Below, piece by piece: positions 16,306-20,240 of a stretch of 20,240 nucleotides of DNA; within the stretch, counting starts at the first letter, position 1, and each line of letters opens with the position of its first letter. The notes under the pieces were generated by a model. The model did not search any database, was not told the DNA's origin, and saw only the letters and a list, made by a program, of their open reading frames with translations. Origin of the DNA: CAVVWJ01 sp965652025 (lineage in GTDB: Bacteria; Gemmatimonadota; Gemmatimonadetes; Gemmatimonadales; GWC2-71-9); contig CBFGTM010000061.1 in assembly GCA_965652025.1 (NCBI GenBank), positions 1 to 20,240 on the forward strand, written 5' to 3'. Both the position numbers and the translations under genes were made by a program.

Positions 16306-16898
16306 GGTCTCGTTTCCTGGCCGTATACGGCCGCGGCAAGGGAAAGCATACGGGAGCTGATCCGCAGGCCGGCTCGGTCGCGCGCCTCGGCGTTCACGAC
16401 GAATCGGACCGCCTCATCCTGGATCACGAACCCGATCACGCCTCCGGCTTGGGCGAACTCACTGGACTCCCCTACCGTCAGCCGCCCGGACGAACGCAAG
16501 GTTCTGGGTAGTTCCCCGAGGGTGCGCCAAGTCTCCCGGCTGATGAAGATCAGATGGCAGCCGGCAGCGTCGGCGGAGCTGCGGACGCGACGAAGAGCGA
16601 GGGGTCGTCCCTGAGTCGTCTTCCCCCGCAGGGTGGCGTCGAGCACCCCATCGAACGGATCCCGCCCCAATACACAGACTCGCACCGGGTCGGTGGGCGC
16701 CTCGAATGCGTGGGAGGGCCACTCCACATAGCGGGTGAAATTGAGTAGGTAGGCCGCCTTGACCTGATACTCCAGGGAGGCGCCTCCATACCCCGTTCCT
16801 GCCGGGCCTCTTGCCTGGGAGAGCAGAAGCTGCGCCATACCGAATATGGCAGCCAGAACGATCAGGGAAGCGAGCCGCCGCGCGGTCAGAAGGTCCAT
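16302..16898 (-). CDS. YfiR-family (DUF4154) periplasmic protein
   Basis: This 198-residue protein has an N-terminal hydrophobic signal (about 8-27, LASLIVLAAIFGMAQLLLSQ). It then shows the DUF4154 hallmarks: VKAAYLLNFTRYVEWP (46-61), VRVCVLGRDPF with Cys75, GCHLIFIS with Cys114, and GGVIGFVIQDEAVRFVVN leading into LRISSRMLSLA near the end. Cys75 and Cys114 are the only cysteines after the signal and could form a disulphide, as YfiR uses for redox control. In Pseudomonas, YfiR binds the periplasmic domain of the cyclase YfiN and represses it; here the likely partner is the CHASE8-like kinase encoded next (4-nt overlap). ATG 16898 lies inside the end of the TonB receptor gene (13-nt overlap), with AAGGA just upstream. 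It is close to the usual length for the family. Confidence 0.9.
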   Translation of the reverse strand: MDLLTARRLASLIVLAAIFGMAQLLLSQARGPAGTGYGGASLEYQVKAAYLLNFTRYVEWPSHAFEAPTDPVRVCVLGRDPFDGVLDATLRGKTTQGRPLALRRVRSSADAAGCHLIFISRETWRTLGELPRTLRSSGRLTVGESSEFAQAGGVIGFVIQDEAVRFVVNAEARDRAGLRISSRMLSLAAAVYGQETRP

Positions 16899-18946
16899 GA
16901 TCCTTTGACCCGAAACTGGCGCTCGATGGCGCGACGGCTGGTGGCGGACGGGGGGAACTCGACGTGACGCGAACTGAACAGATCTCGCCCAATCAACGCC
17001 AGCTGCAGAGTCTCACCGATTCTGTAGCCAAGCTGGACGTCGGCCTGCAGGTAATCATCGACTGGAGAATCAATGTGCAATGGGCTCACATACCGCGCGA
17101 GCAGATCGAGCTCCAGGTTTTCCGGTAAGTCGTGTGAGGACCAGAGTCCGATCTGGTGATGAGGGTTAAGTCCCGGACTCGCATCCGGGATGGCTCCCGC
17201 CGGAGCATCGTCCTCCAGGCCAGCGGTTTCATTCACGTAGGTATAGCTCCCCCGCAGCCGCCACGATGAGCTCAGCCGGAAGGTGGCGCTCGCGGTGCCC
17301 CCCACGGTTTCTGCCCGGGCATCGTTGGTCACAATGAAGGGCACCACTGCAGTCCCTCCGGAGGACTCAGGCGGGAGGGGAGTGAAGCTTCGCAGCTGGC
17401 GGTACTGGTGATAGTAGCCGGTGACATCGACTGAAAAGCGCTCGTGGGGCACTACCCGGTAGCCGGCCTCATAGGCCACGAGCTCCTCGGCTGCGAGTGT
17501 ATCACTGCCGCGAAGCACAATCTGGGTAACCGGTGGGGCATCGAAAACTTGGGCCACGATACGGATATCGCTATCCACCCGGGAAGGGGTGCGTACTGCC
17601 CGAGATACCGCACCCCAGACACTGGTGCTGAGGGTAGGGGTCCAGAGGAACCGGCCGGTCGGTAGAAACTCAAACCCGGTGTAATCGTTATGCTCGAGCT
17701 TGGCGCCGAGGTTGAGCGCCAGCTGGTTCTGGGCCAGGACGATTTCGTCCTGCACGAAGCCAGTGAATAGATCCACAGTTCTGTCGGGCGGATCGAAGGA
17801 TACTGAGAAGGTCCCGGTTATGTCGTCGCGTATCCGGCGGTACTCGAGGCCCCAACTGAGGTCCTGGCGCGAGCCAAGCGGAAAATGATGCTGAAAGTCT
17901 ACATCGAACGTGGTGACATGAATCCGCCCAAACGACGACGGCTGAGAGCGGGCCGCGTAGTCGACATAGGCTTGGAGCGCGAGATCGGATTGCTGGGAGA
18001 AGCGTCGGGTCCATCGCCCGAGGACGTTTCCTCCGTGACCAGTCAGGTCCTCCTCCACCGCCTGAGCGAACGGCGGGACCAGTATAGGTAGCTCGAGGTC
18101 CTGGCCCCCTCGGCTGGCATAGACGTCGCCCTGAACCGTGACTGTCTGGCTGGTGCCCCGGCTGAAGTCGGCCCGGAAGCCGCCCTGTCCGAGATCCCAG
18201 TCGTCGACGTCCGAAGCGCCGTTTTCGAGGTCGCTGGGGCCTTCGGTGGACCCTGTCCCGTATACCCGAAACGCGCCCTGGCTGCCAACGCCGGCTGAAT
18301 AGCGGAGTCCAGCCTGGGCCTGGTCGTTGGTACCCAGAAGCAGGGTTGCCATTCCGCCCCGTGTTTCCGCGGCCGAGCGGGTCACCACATTGATGACCCC
18401 GTTCACGGCGTTCGCCCCCCATAGGGCCGCCCCGGGGCCGCGAATCAGCTCGATCCGGTCGATATCCTCCAGAGGAACTCGCTGCACGTCCCAGAAGACG
18501 CCCGCAAAAATTGGGGAGTAGACGACCCGCCCGTCGACCAGGACCAGCATCTTGTTGGCGCTCTGCTGGTTGAATCCGCGAGAGCTTGCCGCCCAATCGC
18601 GGGTTCCGATCCGGAGAGCGGCCAGCCCGGGGAGCAGTCGCAGCGCCTCGGGAAGGTCGCCTGCGCCAGAGCGCCTGATATCCTCTCGGGAAATCACCGC
18701 CACCGCCGCGCTGGCCTGAGCTACCGCTTCGGGGCGGCCGGTCACCGAGGTCACCTTGATCCGGGCCAGCTCCTCGATATCGAGGGTGCTGAGATCCCGG
18801 CCCGCAGAGTCCACCGCCTGGGCCATCGCCGCAGGAGCCAGGCCGGCGCAGAATCCGAGCACCCAAATGCCGCAGATGCCGCGGAACCCGCGGACTCCGT
18901 TGGTGAGCCGGCCCTCGCAAAGCTGCGAATCTGACTGTTCGAGCAC
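16886..18946 (-). CDS. CirA/FepA-like TonB-dependent receptor of the YfiR operon
   Basis: This 686-residue outer-membrane receptor has a signal peptide ending near PAAMAQA (44). A family-typical stretch with LDIEELARIKVTSVTGRPE comes next. The plug has AVAVISREDIRRSGAGDLPE, SRGFNQQSANKMLVLVDGR and RIELIRGPGAALWGANAVNG. A beta-barrel follows, ending in Phe (VKGSWTF). Receptors of this type often sit beside YfiR genes. The frame is open up to TTG 19039, but that start would place 75 residues before the cleavage site and overlap the promoter-like element. GTG 18946 leaves a normal long signal peptide, with only a weak AGG site. It is the first gene of the operon; its 3' end overlaps yfiR-like by 13 nt. 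The substrate is unknown; ferric siderophores, cobalamin or other small ligands are possible. Confidence 0.9.
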   Translation of the reverse strand: MLEQSDSQLCEGRLTNGVRGFRGICGIWVLGFCAGLAPAAMAQAVDSAGRDLSTLDIEELARIKVTSVTGRPEAVAQASAAVAVISREDIRRSGAGDLPEALRLLPGLAALRIGTRDWAASSRGFNQQSANKMLVLVDGRVVYSPIFAGVFWDVQRVPLEDIDRIELIRGPGAALWGANAVNGVINVVTRSAAETRGGMATLLLGTNDQAQAGLRYSAGVGSQGAFRVYGTGSTEGPSDLENGASDVDDWDLGQGGFRADFSRGTSQTVTVQGDVYASRGGQDLELPILVPPFAQAVEEDLTGHGGNVLGRWTRRFSQQSDLALQAYVDYAARSQPSSFGRIHVTTFDVDFQHHFPLGSRQDLSWGLEYRRIRDDITGTFSVSFDPPDRTVDLFTGFVQDEIVLAQNQLALNLGAKLEHNDYTGFEFLPTGRFLWTPTLSTSVWGAVSRAVRTPSRVDSDIRIVAQVFDAPPVTQIVLRGSDTLAAEELVAYEAGYRVVPHERFSVDVTGYYHQYRQLRSFTPLPPESSGGTAVVPFIVTNDARAETVGGTASATFRLSSSWRLRGSYTYVNETAGLEDDAPAGAIPDASPGLNPHHQIGLWSSHDLPENLELDLLARYVSPLHIDSPVDDYLQADVQLGYRIGETLQLALIGRDLFSSRHVEFPPSATSRRAIERQFRVKGSWTF

Positions 18947-18985
18947 TCTGCCTGATTTTCGGGACTGACCGGTAGTGCGGAAACC

Positions 18986-18999
18986 TTCCCGATCGGGAA
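18986..18999. promoter_or_regulatory. 14-bp perfect palindrome, operator candidate
   Basis: TTCCCGATCGGGAA is perfectly self-complementary with no spacer. It lies about 12-25 nt downstream of the -10 element of the operon's promoter candidate and 40 nt before GTG 18946. That would put it in the 5' leader, just after the expected transcription start. This position suits a repressor site; as RNA it could also form a short hairpin. Confidence 0.45.
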
Positions 19000-19010
19000 A
19001 GCTGACTCGC

Positions 19011-19039
19011 AGTATCACCGCTCCCTCGCTCAAATGCAA
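19011..19039 (-). promoter_or_regulatory. Promoter candidate of the TonB/YfiR/kinase operon
   Basis: On the minus strand TTGCAT (19034-19039) and GATACT (19011-19016, four of six matches to TATAAT) are separated by exactly 17 nt. Transcription would start near 19004, upstream of GTG 18946 and downstream of TTG 19039, which favours the GTG as the receptor start. The -35 matches only its TTG half. Confidence 0.4.
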
Positions 19040-19274
19040 CGCCGGATCGTGACGCGGCTCACCGCCACGGCATGTCGCCGGGGCTATCCCTTCCAGCCGG
19101 CGGCCTGGGTGGTCGGGGCATTGGTGGATGACAGGGCCCGCGCGTCAAGCGCAGTTCCGATTTCCCTCCAGCAGTGCCCCAACCACTGGTTCACTGGTCC
19201 AGCAGGGCTTCGTGCCGCAGGCGACTGCCGCGGTAGCCGTCCTATGAGACGATCGACATTCGGAAGGGGGAACG

Positions 19275-20240
19275 ATGACAGCAACAGAGCAGAGCCTTCG
19301 CTACGGCGGATCGCTCGGCGAACGCCGGAGAGCCAACTACACACCGTATCAGGACTACAACCGCAGATACACCGATCGGCCCGGTCGGGGGGTCGAGCAG
19401 AGTACCGAGCGACGGGCAAAGGGGCTCGGCTGGTTCAGCATCGGACTAGGCCTGGCTCAGATCGCCGCACCTCGTGCCGTCGCCCGGCTCATCGGGGTCA
19501 ACGACGACGATGAGACCAGGAATACCATGTTCGCTGTGGGCCTGCGGGAGATCACCAGCGGCATCGGAATACTGTCCCGGCCCCGGCCAGCCGGCTGGGT
19601 CTGGACCCGGGTGGGCGGCGACCTCATGGATCTGGCCTTGTTGGGTAAGGCTATGAGCGCAGATGACAGCGATCGAAACCGTGTTGCCGCTGCCACCGCT
19701 GCGGTGGTCGGGGTAATTCTGCTGGACGTCATGACCGGCCAGCAGCTCAGCAAGGGCGGCAACGGCAGCAGCACGGTCAGCCGCACCACCCGTCCGACCC
19801 TGCGTATCGGCGGCCCCGTCCACGTGAAGGCAGCCATCACGCTCAAACGCCCGCGGAATGAGGTATACGGGTTCTGGCACAACTTCGAGAACCTTCCCCG
19901 ATTCATGGCTCACCTCGAGTCGGTCCAGGTACTGGATGAGAGGCGGTCGCGCTGGAAGGCCAAGGCACCGGTCGGCAGCACGGTAGAATGGGAGGCCGAG
20001 ATCATCGAGGATCGCCCCAATGAGCTGATTGCCTGGCGATCCCTGCCTGATTCGACGGTACCCAACACTGGATCGGTGCAGTTCAGCGACGCGCCGGGAG
20101 GACGGGGAACCGAGGTCCTGGTGGAGCTACGCTACCAACCCCCGGGAGGGAAGATCGGTGCCCTCATCGCCAAGCTCTTCGGCGAGGAGCCGGAACAACA
20201 GGTCAAGGGCGACCTCCGCCGGTTCAAGCAGGTCATGGAG
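19275..20240 (+). CDS. SRPBCC (polyketide cyclase/COQ10-like) protein with membrane N-terminus, partial
   Basis: The first 322 codons are visible; the frame runs off the right edge without a stop. The N-terminus is polar (1-48, rich in Arg, Tyr and Gln). It is followed by hydrophobic segments around GLGWFSIGLGLAQIAAP (about 50-66), GLREITSGIGIL through DLMDLALLG (about 90-125) and AAATAAVVGVILLDVM (about 135-152). From about residue 177 an SRPBCC/cyclase-dehydrase domain starts (VHVKAAITLKRPRNEVYGFW, NFENLPRFMAHLESV, WEAEIIEDRPNELIAWRS). Such domains bind hydrophobic ligands in a deep pocket; this membrane-plus-SRPBCC layout is common in soil bacteria, but its ligand is unknown. Start ATG 19275 is preceded by GGAAGGGGG at a good distance. 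It is divergent from the TonB/YfiR operon. Confidence 0.85.
   Translation, partial: MTATEQSLRYGGSLGERRRANYTPYQDYNRRYTDRPGRGVEQSTERRAKGLGWFSIGLGLAQIAAPRAVARLIGVNDDDETRNTMFAVGLREITSGIGILSRPRPAGWVWTRVGGDLMDLALLGKAMSADDSDRNRVAAATAAVVGVILLDVMTGQQLSKGGNGSSTVSRTTRPTLRIGGPVHVKAAITLKRPRNEVYGFWHNFENLPRFMAHLESVQVLDERRSRWKAKAPVGSTVEWEAEIIEDRPNELIAWRSLPDSTVPNTGSVQFSDAPGGRGTEVLVELRYQPPGGKIGALIAKLFGEEPEQQVKGDLRRFKQVME

Larger units (their letters stand above)
18947..19274. other. Divergent intergenic region with regulatory signals
   Basis: This 328-nt stretch separates the minus-strand TonB/YfiR/kinase operon from the plus-strand SRPBCC gene. It holds a sigma-70-like element and a 14-bp palindrome, both on the operon side and listed separately, and the GGAAGGGGG ribosome binding site of the SRPBCC gene (19262-19270). 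I see no convincing promoter for the plus-strand gene and no credible small gene. Confidence 0.5.

Noticed and set aside
17688..18920. Minus-strand open frame of about 410 codons in another frame of the TonB receptor
   Set aside because: Rich in Arg, Gly and Pro with no domain; the receptor frame has plug and barrel motifs throughout.
19034..19513. Plus-strand frame of 159 codons at the start of the SRPBCC region
   Set aside because: It overlaps the SRPBCC gene in another frame, lacks an RBS and has a non-protein-like Arg/Ser-rich composition.
1..20240. tRNA, rRNA, transposase, integrase or phage genes
   Set aside because: I looked for their usual sequence signs on both strands and recognised none.

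Overview
The window is high-GC bacterial DNA, densely packed with signal-transduction genes. No phylogenetic marker gene is present. The Oar-like TonB receptor with a carboxypeptidase-regulatory-like N-terminus, a CheB/CheR/PAS fusion, many hybrid kinases of the AHDFNNLL type and a soil-type SRPBCC membrane protein would fit a Gemmatimonadota-like or related Gram-negative soil bacterium. That placement is inference. Two TonB receptors and a YfiR homologue do require an outer membrane.

Layout. (1) 1-2845, plus strand: the 3' end of a CheB/CheR-PAS fusion, a small coiled-coil protein overlapping it by 14 nt, and a PAS hybrid histidine kinase. This looks like one transcription unit in which all three products carry signalling-helix coiled coils. 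(2) 3060-4869, plus: an ECF-type sigma factor and its overlapping membrane anti-sigma factor. (3) 4875-7385, minus: a membrane GAF-PAS hybrid kinase. (4) 7583-7903, plus: a very basic histone H1-like protein followed by a hairpin. (5) 8088-11180, plus: an Oar-like TonB-dependent receptor. (6) 11181-13163, minus: a PAS-PAS hybrid kinase. (7) 13356-13505, plus: a 49-residue Lmo0937-type membrane protein. (8) 13609-14034, plus: a stand-alone receiver. (9) 14023-18946, minus: an overlapping operon of a CirA/FepA-like TonB receptor, a YfiR/DUF4154 periplasmic protein and a CHASE8-like/HAMP/PAS hybrid kinase, with a promoter-like element and a 14-bp palindrome in front. (10) 19275-end, plus: an SRPBCC protein with a membrane N-terminus, cut by the window edge.

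How they may work together. Four hybrid kinases plus one lone receiver occur in 20 kb, without a recognisable HPt protein or DNA-binding response regulator. Phosphoryl groups must therefore leave to partners outside the window, or the receivers act on their own kinases. The most system-like unit is the TonB receptor-YfiR-CHASE8 kinase operon. It resembles the Pseudomonas YfiR/YfiN periplasmic switch, but a histidine kinase and receiver stand where the diguanylate cyclase would be. All three convergent gene pairs have no room for terminators: gaps are 5 nt, 0 nt and a 12-nt overlap.
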